DNA of 64,000 nt from Plantago major (taxonomy: Eukaryota; Streptophyta; Magnoliopsida; Lamiales; Plantaginaceae): assembly GCA_026545765.1 (NCBI GenBank), contig CM048839.1, positions 49,150,677 to 49,214,676 of the forward strand, read 5' to 3'. The notes under the pieces were generated by a model, which worked only from the letters and a program-made list of their open reading frames with translations, ran no database searches and was not told the origin of the DNA. This document shows, piece by piece, positions 1 through 11,280 of the stretch. The stretch's first letter is position 1; the number at the start of each line of letters is the position of its first letter. The position numbers and the translations under genes are program-made.

Positions 1-1089
1 TTTAGGGGAGCAAATTTTTACCACCTTCTCGTGTTTAATCGGAAAATTCTGAAATTTTGATCATATGAATTTCGTATACAAAATTATCCGAAAATCTTTG
101 AAATTATTGCATCCATAGTTACATTGCCATTGTTGATAACTTTGGCATCGATTTTGAGTTTATATGACTTGACCACTAAAATTTAATTTATAGATATTGT
201 TTATAATCTGTGTAATAATTATCTTAACGAAATACATGTTTCCTTATAAGATCGATATTTCATATGAGTGAAATTTATAATCCCATATTTTTCATCTCAT
301 GCGTAGAATAATTATTTTTGGCGATTGAAATCGACATCGCATATGTTTATCATCCCATCTAAACATAAATTTTCCTACATTTTAAACATAAAAGTGTAAA
401 GCATGTAAAACGCCAAAGTCAGTGACGGAGCCAGGATTTTAGGTCAGGTAGGGCACAAATAAAAACTCAAACTTTTAATTATATAAATGTTGTTTTTATA
501 ATATATAAAGTAAAAAAAAAATTCACATATATGTAATTAACGATGCATATTTTGTATTCAAAACACATATATACTCCGCCTATATTCTGTCAAAATTTGC
601 ACATATTTAATATGCTAGAATATTTTTTCAAAAAATGATGAAGAAAAAACGTTCTTGAACCGACAACTCTAAATTATCATCGTTATTCTCGTAAGCAACG
701 CTAACCAATTTTTTTAATTATTAGTATTGTTTTGTTTAATCATTCTTATAAAAAAGTTGGTTATACAATTAAACAAACAAAATTAATTTTGATGTAAATA
801 CATAAGATACGCCAAAAAACAAAAGTATAAAAGGTCTAATGAGTAAATGAGTAGAAAAGAGAAATAAATATTACATGGTTACAAAATGAAAAGAAAGGGT
901 GCAAAACTAGGAAACCATTGGGAAAAAAAAAAGGAAGGTGGAAACCAGAAAATGGAAAAAATAAAAAAGAAATAGTGCAAAACTAGGAAAATATAGAAGA
1001 AGAAATGGAAGGTGGAAATAAGGAAGGAAAAAAAAAGTGCATTGATGTGAATAGATTGGTGTTCTTGGATTGGGATGGCATATTTAGTA
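1..1089. other. AT-rich intergenic flank without a recognisable gene
   Basis: No ORF or coding signature is visible. The sequence is strongly A/T rich, with several A runs (for example 940-1045). At about 423-460 the sequence CAGTGACGGAGCCAGGATTT resembles the degenerate ends of plant hAT-type elements, but no matching opposite end or 8-bp duplication was found, so it is only a possible fragment. Confidence 0.5.
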
Positions 1090-1120
1090 ACTAGTTAATG
1101 GCCCGTCGATACTCGACGGG
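1090..1120 (-). repeat. Helitron 3' terminus: perfect hairpin plus CTAGT
   Basis: On the minus strand the sequence is a perfect 8-bp stem with a 3-nt loop (CCCGTCGA-GTA-TCGACGGG, 1120-1102), then CCATTAA and the terminal CTAGT (1094-1090). The next host base on that strand is T. A short GC-rich hairpin about 10 nt before CTRRT, followed by T, is the diagnostic Helitron 3' end and acts as the transposition terminator. Confidence 0.88.
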
Positions 1121-2331
1121 GCATGAAAAAATAATTAAAATAAGAAATGAATAAATGTATATAATAACATGTTGAAGTTGAGAAACATATAAAAATTGTA
1201 AGGTGATAAAATGCATGATCTAATCGCTTCAACATTGCATCGGAAGTAACCCCTACATGTTGAAAAGTGCATAATATAAATTAGTGAAATTGAACAAAAC
1301 CACATATATAAACACGAATACTAAACGCATGACATAAAATACTAAATACATGACAACTTAAAAACATTTACACATTAAATCTCTATTTTATATTATTATC
1401 AAGTATCTACATTTATTTTTTAAATTATCATTTCAGTCATAAATTTTCGAAACCCCTAATTAGTCAATACAGTCAGTCACAAAACCCCTAAAATAACAGA
1501 CGCTTCCAAATTCCAACACCCAAAAAACCACAAAAGCTTTAATCAATTAAGAAGATGAGCAATTCACCAAGAAGAAGAGGCAAGAATTAGGTTAGTGTTG
1601 CTTCAAGTTTTATTCACCGCCTAAAACAATCAAAGCCATCAGCCACATGTGGCTATGGATCTCGCCGCCACCTCACTGTAGGTAGCGATGTATTCGATCG
1701 CGGATTCCCGTCTCTTTGCGCTACATCTCAACGCTATATAGACTTGGCGACATTTTGTTCAGCCGTTCCTGCTTAATGACGCTTACTTTCGGCACCATGT
1801 AGCACAACCGGCCATGAATATGGGCGTGGGTTAGTTGATGAAGGCGCTAGGGTTCGGCGCCAATATCCAGTTACGGTTTGGCGGCATCAACTCGAAAAAC
1901 ACCCTCTTTTTCTTGAATTTTTCTGTAAAAATAGCTTAAAACAACACATATAAGTACATAAATACCTGAAAATAACCATCTTCATACAATGGTGGTTCTT
2001 CTTCACTTTCTTTGTCACTCACATTAAGATAGGGCTCTTCTTCACTTAGATTTTCGCTCATGTTTGATTTCACAACGCATAAAACCATCAACCTTGTTAT
2101 TTTAATTTATTTGTATTAAAAGTGTATCTTGTTGTAATTATTCTAAATATGAAGTCTATGTAATGCAAATTTGACTATATATGGGCTTCACGTGTAATTA
2201 AGTTTAAGTTGTCCTACGTTTAGTATTTTATTGTCCTACGTTTAACATCTCTCTATAAAAAACACACATAAAAGATAAAATCAACTTATAACTTGTCGAA
2301 CACTTCTTTATAAATTACGTTTGTTGCCGTG

Positions 2332-2760
2332 TCATATATATGTATTACCCTCTACGTCGCAAATTACTACGTTCAAGCCCTTCCCGGTGGTAACTCTAGA
2401 AAGAGCAACATTTAACTGATCACGGTTGAATACATGTGAGGGGAGGTAGAGGCCAACGTGTGAGAGAGTGTCACTTACTCTTATTTATGGTCATAGCAAG
2501 GCGAATATAGGAGTCGCTCCAGTCAATTGATAGGGAACTACATCCCATCGGATGGCTCATCATCATCCTCATAATGAAAACCGTTTGGCATGCATTGATT
2601 TCATATATCATCTTTGCCTCGATGATATGCTTCCCAAGATTAGTAACTATAAGCCTTGTTCCATTGCACAACTCGAAAGTTTGATCTATATTTCTCAGAA
2701 GCATTACCATACACACAACCTTTAGTATGATCCTGAGATTAGTCAATCTAGATCAATTAA
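2332..2760 (-). pseudogene. Helitron PIF1-like helicase, C-terminal end
   Basis: The minus strand encodes a stretch with MLLRNIDQT, CNGTRLIVT and AMTINKS, followed in another frame by FNRDQLNVALSRVTTGKG and a stop at 2332-2334. These are the C-terminal motifs of the PIF1-type helicase of plant Helitrons, including motif VI (ALSRVTTGKGL). At least one frameshift, near 2468, separates the two parts. The true gene would continue upstream into the helicase core, but intervening decay and duplication break it. It is non-functional. Confidence 0.8.
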
Positions 2761-3194
2761 TGTTGTTAAAAATTCTACAGTGAAAACATGTTCGAGACCG
2801 TTCTCAAAATTATCTTCCGTAGCAATGCTATATGCGCTCAAATATTCAATGCTATCTATTGACATCTTCGATGAAAAATTGATTTATATCATCAAATATT
2901 TCATTTGCAAGAACATCCCGGTGATGAAATATACAGGGTCAAGTGATGGATCGCCTAAGTGATACAACAACGAAAGATATGTACTATCTATAATAGTTTA
3001 AATTGGATGACTCACTTCTCAAATATGTAAAACTTCGGTATCTTGATATGAACCCACAATTATTAGGTCCAGCGGTAATGCCCTCACCAACATGTGTTAT
3101 CCACTCAACAAATTCTTTCATCTCTTTAATTTTGAACGATGACGAATCAGTCTGTATAGGATTAAATTGGACGTAAACAATGATAATTTAAATA

Positions 3195-3432
3195 CTCCCT
3201 CCATCTCAATTTCAACTTCCGCATTCCATTTGGGACGCCTCAATTTCAACCTCTCATCCATTAAATGGAAAACCTCTCTCTTACTTTATTCACTATATCT
3301 CCTACTTTATTCAATATTTGTCATACTTTATTCACTCTTTTCATACTTTATCACCATCTTTCCTACTTTATTCATTTTAATCTTAAAACTTATGGCAGGG
3401 CCTGCGGGAAGATGAACCCGTGACGGAGGGAG
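3195..3432. mobile_element. Stowaway-type MITE inserted in the Helitron
   Basis: The element starts CTCCCTCCATCTCA and ends TGACGGAGGGAG, an inverted pair, and is flanked by TA on both sides (3193-3194 and 3433-3434). CTCCCTCCGTCCC-type ends with a TA target duplication mark Stowaway (Tc1/mariner-derived) MITEs. It is 238 bp, non-coding, and interrupts the helicase remnants, so it is younger than the Helitron. Confidence 0.82.
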
Positions 3433-3459
3433 TATGATACAAGTATGTGGTATATAGAT

Positions 3460-3770
3460 AAAACGGGTCATTTACCTGCAATCCCATGTTCTTTGTCAGT
3501 TGAAGCACCTCACAAAAACTCATATCCTAGAGGAGCATATAGAGGCATTCACAATATTATAACTATTCCTCCGGGAACAACGGGCAAAATATGTCGGAAG
3601 TTCCCGCCGAAGACAATCACCACTCCCACCAAATGGCTCATCTGAACGGCCCATCACATCCTTCAAGCTCCTATCGATCGCTTCAAACAATGTTGGTTTG
3701 TCATGAAAGCCTTATCGCAAATAATAAGCCGAGCATCCTTGAGCATTCTGAATCATAAGCTTATTGAATG
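3460..3770 (-). pseudogene. Helitron helicase core, remnant copy 1
   Basis: Minus-strand translation in mixed frames gives a degraded Walker-B-like block (LIICDKAFMT, where the family usually has LIIWDEAPM), then residues resembling PFGG and ILPVVPGG, followed by NIVNASICSS. These correspond to motifs II and III of the PIF1/Helitron helicase. Stops and frameshifts are frequent. Similar blocks recur at 4560-4840 and 5080-5350. Confidence 0.65.
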
Positions 3771-4559
3771 TTGAGTCCTCGTGATATGCAATGGTATTCT
3801 GAAACTTGAATATGCCGGACTACTGTCCTACCTTTATAAAGAATGAGTGATGCAAGCCCACTGGACGCAACTGGAATTACAATATCTTCTCTAGCCCTAA
3901 AAAACAGGGGACATCGTTCTCTATATAAAGGTTTTTGTGGTCCATCCGCAGATGTATAAGAAGAATACTTCGCCATTTTGACCATCGACAATAGACATAA
4001 TTTCATATATGGCACGTTATCCATCAGTCAATTGTGGGTATAAACCATCGTGCTATGCTCCATTGCAACTCTAACATAGAATATCTAATACAAAATGAAT
4101 GGATTTGTAGCATTTTATATAACAGACTCATCCGGCACGGGCATATCGTCAAATGAACTAAGATTGTTGTAGTTTTTCTTCGGTAACTTCTGTACTTGCA
4201 TAATAGCAATGTTTTTTATTTGTTCATTAGTGAATTTCAAACCTGGCTGAAGAGTTCTCTATCGTTACATGACAATTACATAGAAAATTTAAACTGATTG
4301 TCATTGTATGTGGAAATGTGTAATATAGTATTTAAATTTAGTGTACCAGGATTGTTGAGTAACCTTTGTTGATTGTACATAATGTCGTCTGATAATAAAG
4401 TCCATGTTTTGTTCCAAACTTACTCAAGCCTCGACATGTTGCGTGATTACAACATGGTTACGAAAAGGTGATGTAAAAAACTCGCAAATTCCCATAGACT
4501 TCCCCCTTTCAAACCACTAATATACTCTTCACTAAATTCCCAAATTTTGGATGAGCATA

Positions 4560-4840
4560 TTGTTATATTAACAATGACGGATCTAGACCCTCACGAAACC
4601 ACTGGCAATATCTGTCTAAAGTCTCCGCCAAATACAATGATCAAACCACCAAATATGGTGTGGCTAGTCGATGCATAACATTTCTCAAACTCCTATCACG
4701 CGCTTCAAAACAATGCATATTGGTCACTGTAGCCTCATCCCATATAATAAGCTTTGTTTCTTTGAGTAGACATGTTACATCAAAATCAAGCATAATCTTA
4801 CTGCTCAAGTAAGGATAGATATGTACTTTGGACAATGGTA
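4560..4840 (-). pseudogene. Helitron helicase core, remnant copy 2
   Basis: This is the best preserved copy of the Walker-B region: LIIWDEATVTNMHCFEARD, then RSLRNVM, then in another frame VFGGDFRQILPVVS. These are typical of the Helitron PIF1-like helicase, where the Asp-Glu pair coordinates magnesium for ATP hydrolysis. The open stretch is only 64 codons and is not functional. Confidence 0.75.
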
Positions 4841-4999
4841 GGAATAGGATCTCTCACTTCTTGAAAAAGAATGTCCTCTGGCATCTTGATATCAACCTCA
4901 TTGTCATTATCACAGTCGGCAACTCCATCACCAACTCATAGTATCCACTTTGCGAATTCTCTAGTCTCATGAATCTCAATTGTTAACGTACCAACTTAA

Positions 5000-5350
5000 A
5001 AACACAAAACACACTTTACAAAATATAAAGAAAGATACAAATTACTAAAATCATACCATAAGTGAAACAAACATTTAGTTACCTGCAGTCGCATGTTCTT
5101 TGTAAGTCTGAGGACCTCACACGAATTCCAAATTTTGGATGAGCATATTGTTGCATCAACAATCTCAGATCTAGACCTCCGCAACCCTCCATGACGGCGA
5201 TATATGTCTAAATTCTCCGACAAATACAATAACCAAACCTCGAATGGTGAGGTCGGTGCATAAAATCCTCCAAACTCCTATCAAGCGCTTCAAAACAACG
5301 CATATAGGTCATTGTAGCCCGTCCCATATAATAACCTTGCATTTCTTTGA
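5000..5350 (-). pseudogene. Helitron helicase core, remnant copy 3
   Basis: Minus-strand residues SEIVDATICSSKIWNSCEVL and LRLTKNMRLQ match the Helitron helicase region just downstream of motif III. Upstream, VIIWDG is a degraded Walker B. Two neighbouring copies of the same protein region, in the same orientation, lie at 3460 and 4560, so the arrangement is duplicated relative to a normal helicase. Confidence 0.7.
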
Positions 5351-5822
5351 GTAGACAGGTTGCATCAAGCTTAATCTTCGCATACAAAGTCTAAATGGAT
5401 CTTCAATGTTATATCGAATCTTGATTGAAAGCTTGCACTTCTGAAGCATCAATGATATGATACCTAAGGAATCCATTGGGAGAATTGTATCTCTTCTAGC
5501 TCTCAAAACGGAGCATAAAGTCCTCCAAATATAATATCTCATCTAGAATCAATAATGATTGTAATAATGACGTCTGGCTAAATATGAGTTGATGACCTTC
5601 ATTCTCCCTATCTTGTATCCGAAAAGCTAATTAAGAACTCCCTAAGAATAAGATTTGGCATCTTACTCACAATACTATATCGATATACCATCCTTCTTCT
5701 CCATGGACGAAAATTAATGGATATTGAAAAATAAGGTAGCATCGAAACTCAGTTATGTGCTTCAAGTCCCCATTCCTCATCTGATCAACCATAATATGAT
5801 ATTTTGCATGTAAGTTATCACA

Positions 5823-6310
5823 TCACCCTCTACTATAGCATCGCCATTTTGGATGTAGTAAGCAAATTGTAAGTTTGCTCATCCCCTGGCGTCTTGCATT
5901 AAGTTGAAGTCCTACCTCACGGGCATTATCAAGGGAGATGCGATATCTGGCCGTCTTGTATACTTTTGCATATGAATTGTACTCTTCCACCATAGTTTTG
6001 ATCAATGTTGTAGTAGCAGTTTTCACACCAGCCTCATTGTTGGCTTTACCATAATAATAAAATAAATTATTTATCATAGAGTATCTATAATTCTAATGGA
6101 TACTAAATGATGTATAACTAATAATTTGTTTGAAACGAAATATGTGAAAGATACATAAAATTGAGTGTAGATGTTTAATGAAACGAACCCGAGAGCATTG
6201 ATCATGTTGTCAATTCCGTGTCCAGTGTCATATATGCAACGTTGGGCGAATTTTTGGAGTTTGTCCTTGGTTGGGCAAGAGTGGACCAATCTTGTGATCA
6301 TTTTAGCCAC
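5823..6310 (-). pseudogene. Helitron N-terminal (pre-Rep) remnants
   Basis: On the minus strand, residues KFAQRCIYDTGHGIDNMINA resemble the PKYAQLYIYDT-E-E--NR block, and EEYNSYAKVYKTARYRISLD resembles the N-L-K-FR-ARDR block. Both lie upstream of the Rep catalytic domain in plant Helitron proteins. The HUH Rep domain itself, expected next, is not recognisable between about 5800 and 5350, which suggests a deletion. Several stop codons are present. Confidence 0.65.
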
Positions 6311-6319
6311 CTATCTAAC

Positions 6320-7320
6320 AACAATAAGGACATTTTCGTTTATTCACTTCCTTGACTATTTTCCATCCATTGAAGTAAATGCAAGGATATTATTGTGTGC
6401 ACGGATGATAGAACAGTTATATGAACTGAGTGGGTACCTAATGAATAGACAACTAATACATGTAGAATATATTTTCAAAATAGTATAATTTTGAACATTT
6501 TCCCCTCATTCAAATTTATTCAATCTCGTGGAGTCTGATCTTGAGACTGTAAATGCTTACTCGATTTAGACGATTTGTTATCCATCAGGAGTTTCAAATG
6601 TAACCAAGTCCAAGCAAGAACTATGCATGTTTATCAAATAAATAAAGCTTACAATCATATGTCCCATTTCACAACTAAAGGTAACAGTTGAGATTTGAGA
6701 ATATAGGAAACATTTCAACATCTAGGTGTTGTTCGAAAACAAATATGTAATTGAAAAATAGTTCGAAAGATTGATCATGAAATAAAAACAAAAATAAAAT
6801 TAGAGCATAGCGACTACTAATGGACAAAATTCTACATCAAATGTCTCGGTTTCTTCTATAATGAAAAAAAATGCAAATCTATAATATGTAGATTCAAGAG
6901 ATTTAATCCCCAAAGAGAAATCCCCTTTAAATAATTACTACATGTTGCCACTCAGAATTTCGAACCAATTCAGTTGCTAATATTTGTCAGTTAAACCTTC
7001 TGCACTTTCTAGAAAAAAACCATATGACACAAATTTTGACGCCAAGCAATAACATTCACCCGGTTGATGTCTATCAACAACACTAATTAATACCACCCCT
7101 ATGCAGGCTCTACATACTCAACCGTAACATCAAAATTAGCTAACATGATACCAAGATTAGGCGGCAACCAGTCTGCTACCACAGTTGGCTATGCAACACC
7201 TAAGATCTTTTACCGACTTTACTTATTTTATCCTTAAAATAATGCATTAATAATCTAATAAAGTTAATTTTCAATCATAATAACCTCAATATATATAAAT
7301 TGAAATTTATGGGTCATATA
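6320..7320. other. AT-rich stretch with no recognisable gene
   Basis: I see no coding or structural signal beyond ordinary A/T-rich sequence. Part of it may be the unresolved 5' side of the Helitron ending at 1090. Confidence 0.4.
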
Positions 7321-7321
7321 C

Positions 7322-8285
7322 AAATAGACCCCCCTGTAAGATTGTCCAATTACAGATTCATAGCCGATGTTTGAACAATTACGTCCACACCCAAAATCGT
7401 TGACCAACATTAAAGTTTCATTTTTAAGAAAAAAGAAAAGATAAAATACATAGTAAAACAAAACTTAATGGAAAAATAAAATTACAATTGTAAGTTTTAT
7501 TACAGTAGAGCCCCTTATATTTTAAACTTAACAAAATATACCCAATTATAAATTTTGCTCATATTATCATCCAAAAACATATTTGAAATCAACCCTCAAA
7601 TTATTCGAAAATTCAACAAACTCCCACATTTAATTATTTAAAAAAACATTTTAAAAAAAATGTCTGGAGCTCCGACCAGAGCTTCCATCTTCCATGGAAG
7701 CTCTATTCGGAGCTTCCATAGAATTTTTTTAACAAATTAAAATTAAAATTAAAAAACATAAAAATAGAAAAAGAAGATGTAGGAGAAGAGCTTCCATGGA
7801 AACTCGAATTGAGCTTCCATGGAAGCTTGACAGAGCTTCATGTCCATGGAAGCTCACATTTGAGCTTCCATGGACATGAAGCTCTCTTGAAGCTTCCATG
7901 GAAGCTCAATTTCGAGCATCCATGGTGGTTCGTGGTGGTGGACTGGTGATGAAGATTCCATGGTATTTGTGCGTGGTGGTGGTGGTGAAGAAGGGTGGAG
8001 CCGTGGAGGAGATGATGGTGGAAGTAGAGGTGAGGAGTTTTGGAGAAGAAGGAAAAATGGGGGTTTAAAATATGAAGTAATGAAATATTTAAATGGAATG
8101 ATTAAAAATAAATGATAAAATATAAAGTGAAAATAAAGGTAATGGTAAAATAAAATAAAAATAGAGAATTTTTGACTTTTTGGGTTTATATGTAATTACT
8201 TTAAAAATGTAAGTATGGATTTTGTAATTGTTCAAACATCGTGATCAATCTAAAGTGGCCATCTTGAGGGTGGGTTTTGTAAATA
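7322..8285. mobile_element. Non-autonomous inverted-repeat DNA element with palindrome cluster
   Basis: The left end (about 7322-7383) and the reverse complement of the right end (about 8225-8285) align over roughly 60 bp. The shared inner block GATGTTTGAACAATTAC is identical at 7366-7382 and inverted near 8226-8242. No transposase is encoded. The centre holds the palindrome cluster listed separately and a GGTGGTGG-rich stretch (about 7925-8030). A Mutator-like non-autonomous element is possible; the family is uncertain and the target duplication was not resolved. Confidence 0.6.
7676..7925. repeat. Cluster of GAGCTTCCATGGAAGCTC palindromes
   Basis: The 18-nt perfect palindrome GAGCTTCCATGGAAGCTC or close variants appear at least five times in 250 bp, some with an ATGTCCATGG-type centre. 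Longer imperfect hairpins form between neighbours. The cluster lies inside the inverted-repeat element above, and a related block occurs at 42600-42710. Confidence 0.85.
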
Positions 8286-8289
8286 TCTG

Positions 8290-9250
8290 TGAAATTTATA
8301 TTCAAAATGTTTCATATAGTGAGTATATAAGATAGAAGGTAATATTTGAATAAATAATGAGTAAAAAGTAGAAAACGTGTGAGAATTCACGTAAATGCTG
8401 ATAAGATGATGGTTTTTATTTAATCAAATACGTTAGTTTATTGCTAATTTTTAAAGTATACATTTGTTACCTAAATAAATATTGATTTCTTTGATAAATA
8501 GAGGGAGTATTAAGTATTTAATAAATTCTCTATTTTTTAAATTTTATTATTTCTATCATTTAATAAACCTACATAATATTTAATTTAATATATAAATAAT
8601 TTAATTAATTATTAAAATATTCAAGTTTGGTGTCTATGGATTCGTCTTGTCGTGGTGAATCTATATATACGTTCAAAATATTTTTTGGAGTTTTGTAGAT
8701 AAATATATATGAGATTAAATAAAAATTATATATGAATTCAACATACTAAAAATAAATCATGGGAGTTATATGGTGCACTACATCTTAAATACTTAAAATG
8801 TTCCACCACCAACATACCAAATTTGAAATTCTAACAACCAATCAAAATACATTTGAAAAAAACCTAATAGGAATGCTTTCAATAGTCTGCGTCACATTTA
8901 TACTTAACCACAAGGCTTGAAATACACTTCTTTTCATATAGATATAGATTGATGGAAAGTTTGTATAAAATTAGACATTTCACGAGAAAGAAGATAATCC
9001 AATAGTAAATACCTCCTCATAGAAGTTATTTGAAATTGAATTATTCATGTACAAATTTAAAGGCTTGATGCGGGCTAGAGAAATTGGATTATTCCAAATA
9101 ATCCATTTTTTCGACAAAAGAACTAAATGGATTATTGAGATTCTAATAAAAAAACCCCAAAAACCCCTCAAACCAAACGGGCACTTAATGTATCCCGCTA
9201 CTGAAATTAACAAATAAGTGTAGAAGGCTTATTCAACATTTTTATCGCGA
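8290..9250. other. AT-rich spacer, possible MITE traces
   Basis: No gene is visible. AGAGGGAGTATTAAG near 8500 resembles one end of a Stowaway MITE, without a partner. AAACCAAACGGGCACTTA at 9171-9188 resembles the end of other plant MITEs (GCCCGTTTGGTTT), also without a clear partner. Confidence 0.4.
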
Positions 9251-9482
9251 ATATTGAACTTCAATACAGGCTCAAAAAAACTTACACTTATCAACATATA
9301 CTGCTCAAACCTCATAACAATTACAATTGATGCCAAAATGTTAAGATTCGGACCAGTTCATAACCGCCCATTGATGCCAAAATTTTACCGTTTGGTAAGT
9401 GACCAACCAATGAACATCAAATTGAATTTCAACCTTCCAACTAGCCGTTGTTTTGATTCTGATGTTGAACAATATTCTACAC

Positions 9483-9485
<3 letters not shown>

Positions 9486-9521
<36 letters not shown>
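9486..9521. repeat. (TA)n microsatellite
   Basis: About 18 uninterrupted TA units lie roughly 130 bp upstream of the ATG of the GRF-like gene. It may overlap the promoter. The Ile-Tyr runs it creates in translation are artefacts. Confidence 0.9.
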
Positions 9522-9525
<4 letters not shown>

Positions 9526-9650
9526 GATGGTATTTTCCCTTCTCACCAAACCAACACCTGAGCAAAACATACTTACAGCCAAACAAAACAAGTTTACACA
9601 AGAAACAAACAAATTCGTTCTATACTTTTGATTCATCCATTACTGCTACC

Positions 9651-10157
9651 ATGTCTTCATCTAGCGTTACACAGAGGCGTGCATTTGATAGTCCAAGCCC
9701 CTTCAATTACCCACGCGTTTTTTGCAGATGTAGTGGCACGAAACTTTCCCGCACATTTGTTAATGTTTCTGACTCTCCAAGTTCAAGGGGAAAGCTTTTC
9801 TACACATGTTTCAGTTGTCACGTTTTTGTTGGCTGGTGCCTTCCTGCCCATGAAGGGGCATCTATCATGGATTATGAGCCAAATCATGAGCCAGACAGAT
9901 CTCCCGTTAGCCCGTGCACACTTGTGTATGCTAAAGCTTCATGTACCCGTCCGAGCTGTGGAAATGAAGCAACAATTCTAGTTAGCTCTTCATACGAAAA
10001 TAGTGGCAAGCTATACTACTCTTGTCAATCTTGCAGGAAATTCTCAGGATGGTGTCTACCAGTTCTTCAAGAGAGCAGGCCTACTAAAATAGCACAGCCC
10101 CGTAGTACAGTCCAATCCTGGCCGACAGAAAAAACGGTGCCTCATACTGTGTCGTAG
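9651..10157 (+). CDS. Small protein with two GRF-like zinc-finger motifs
   Basis: The ATG at 9651 opens a 168-codon frame ending with TAG. Two similar cysteine-rich blocks are visible. Block 1 (residues about 24-66) has CRCSGTK, then GKLFYTCFSCHVFVGWCLP. Block 2 (about 100-145) has CTRPSCGNEA, then GKLYYSCQSCRKFSGWCLP. Spaced cysteines followed by an aromatic residue, Cys and GW-C match GRF-type zinc fingers (zf-GRF), thought to bind nucleic acid or proteins and common in small plant proteins and transposon-linked genes. I chose this ATG because the longer upstream frame runs only through the TA microsatellite. It lies divergent from the B3 gene, about 600 bp away. Its cellular role is unknown; an intron or further exons cannot be excluded. 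Confidence 0.62.
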   Translation: MSSSSVTQRRAFDSPSPFNYPRVFCRCSGTKLSRTFVNVSDSPSSRGKLFYTCFSCHVFVGWCLPAHEGASIMDYEPNHEPDRSPVSPCTLVYAKASCTRPSCGNEATILVSSSYENSGKLYYSCQSCRKFSGWCLPVLQESRPTKIAQPRSTVQSWPTEKTVPHTVS

Positions 10158-10757
10158 ACCTCTTCATTAGCTGGATGCGACACGAACTTGCTCGGCATGT
10201 CAGAATTGTCAATCTTATGAATGTAGTTCTGATTGTTTTGGTTTTATTACTGCTAATAAGCCATATAGTTTAGGAAACCCATTTTTTATCTATCATCCCC
10301 GTATGTGAAAGCCACCAAATATGTTTGGCTAATGTATCTGTATCGGTCTGGTTCTATTTTCCGTATCTTGTTGAACCAGTTTGCTGTATCACTGTCATTT
10401 TGGCTATGTATTTTATCAGTGGCAAATTCATCGATGTTATTTTGGTCAGATTTGGTTAGTAACCTTGTTGCAAACATATCATGATAAAAAGATCCATACT
10501 TAAAACCATCTGAATGTTGCCATACAAAACAATTCCAAGGTCAATACTAATCCACCTCTTCAGTAAAGATCGAAATGCGTCCACGGATGGCACGTTGAGG
10601 GGAAAACACAACGACTAACCAAAATGACCTGGTATACGACAACTTGGGTTCAATGTTTAAACATAATAAAAATAACAACTGCAACATTACTAAGCCTAGC
10701 AAACAATAATTATACTCTGGTAGTGCTTATGGCATTTTTGGGCTCCAGTAGCGGACA

Positions 10758-11018
10758 TCAAGCATCCTGCTCTGCTGATCTGCATCTCAGTATCTGAACT
10801 TCCCAAAACAAATCAGTCCCATCCACAGTAGAGAGTCCAATGCAGTCATCCGGCTTAAGTTTGTGAGCAAGAGCAAAAGTCTTCCACCCCCTAGTGATTC
10901 ACGTTGTTTTCCCCAACGGTGACAACTGACTGGCCACACGGGTCTCTCCGACAACTATGAGCCTTTTGGGAGTTTTCCCGTCGTCAAGTAGCGGTAGACC
11001 AAATCTTTTTGGTAAATT
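10758..11018 (-). pseudogene. Second B3-domain exon of the neighbouring gene, with in-frame stop
   Basis: Minus-strand translation gives LPKRFGLPLLDDGK, then ITRGWKTFALAHKLKPDD and a TDLFWEVQIL-like end. This is the pattern of a plant B3 DNA-binding domain (LP--F near the start, GWK-F--- in the middle). It is preceded by a long T tract and GTAG, a good splice acceptor at 11019-11022, and is in frame with the exon ending at the AAG before 11299. An in-frame TGA at 10899-10901 cuts the domain in half; a stop at 10758-10760 would end it. So the gene either ends at 11281 (intron retained) or makes a protein truncated inside this domain. Confidence 0.6.
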
Positions 11019-11030
11019 CTACAAAAAAAA

Positions 11031-11084
11031 AAAAAATGGGACAAGCTAAGCGCAAGGTATCAAACACTTGGGAAGGCCGCATTG
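11031..11084 (+). repeat. Inverted copy of a B3-gene exon segment (arm 1)
   Basis: The 49 bases 11036-11084 (ATGGGACAAGCTAAGCGCAA...) plus five preceding A are the exact reverse complement of 12171-12224, which is coding sequence of exon 3 of the B3 gene. Arm 1 lies in the gene's last intron or 3' region, about 1.1 kb away, so a transcript of the gene could fold back on itself. Confidence 0.92.
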
Positions 11085-11280
11085 CTACCAGGATTAATTC
11101 AGTCTTCGGCGAATGAAAGAAATGAAATCAAGAACACTTGTTCACAACCTATTTAAGCAACATTGTTTCAGTTGTTAAAGCTATCTAATCCATACCAGAC
11201 TGAACTGCTTTGTCACCGAAGTCTTCTGAATTACTATGTAGCAGTGGCCCTTTGGCCTATTAAGAATTTCCTGCATTGAC

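Larger units (their letters stand above)
1090..6310 (-). mobile_element. Decayed autonomous Helitron (RepHel remnants with intact 3' terminus)
   Basis: Read on the minus strand, this segment carries Helitron protein pieces in the expected order: N-terminal Rep-associated residues (6310-5823), PIF1-type helicase core (5350-3460), helicase C-terminus (2760-2332), then non-coding DNA and a Helitron 3' end at 1090. Many stops and frameshifts break the protein, and most of the Rep nuclease region is missing. Helicase core segments occur more than once. The 5' end, expected to the right and starting TC, could not be located, so the right limit is only the last recognisable coding piece. Helitrons move by rolling-circle transposition using a HUH-nuclease/helicase protein; this copy cannot encode a working one. 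Confidence 0.8.

Noticed and set aside
4570..4600. ATGACGGATCTAGACCC as a hAT transposon end
   Set aside because: It lies inside recognisable Helitron helicase sequence and has no partner end.
9453..9640. Ile-Tyr-rich protein starts around 9453 and on the opposite strand
   Set aside because: They are translations of the TA microsatellite. The GRF-like gene is better started at 9651.
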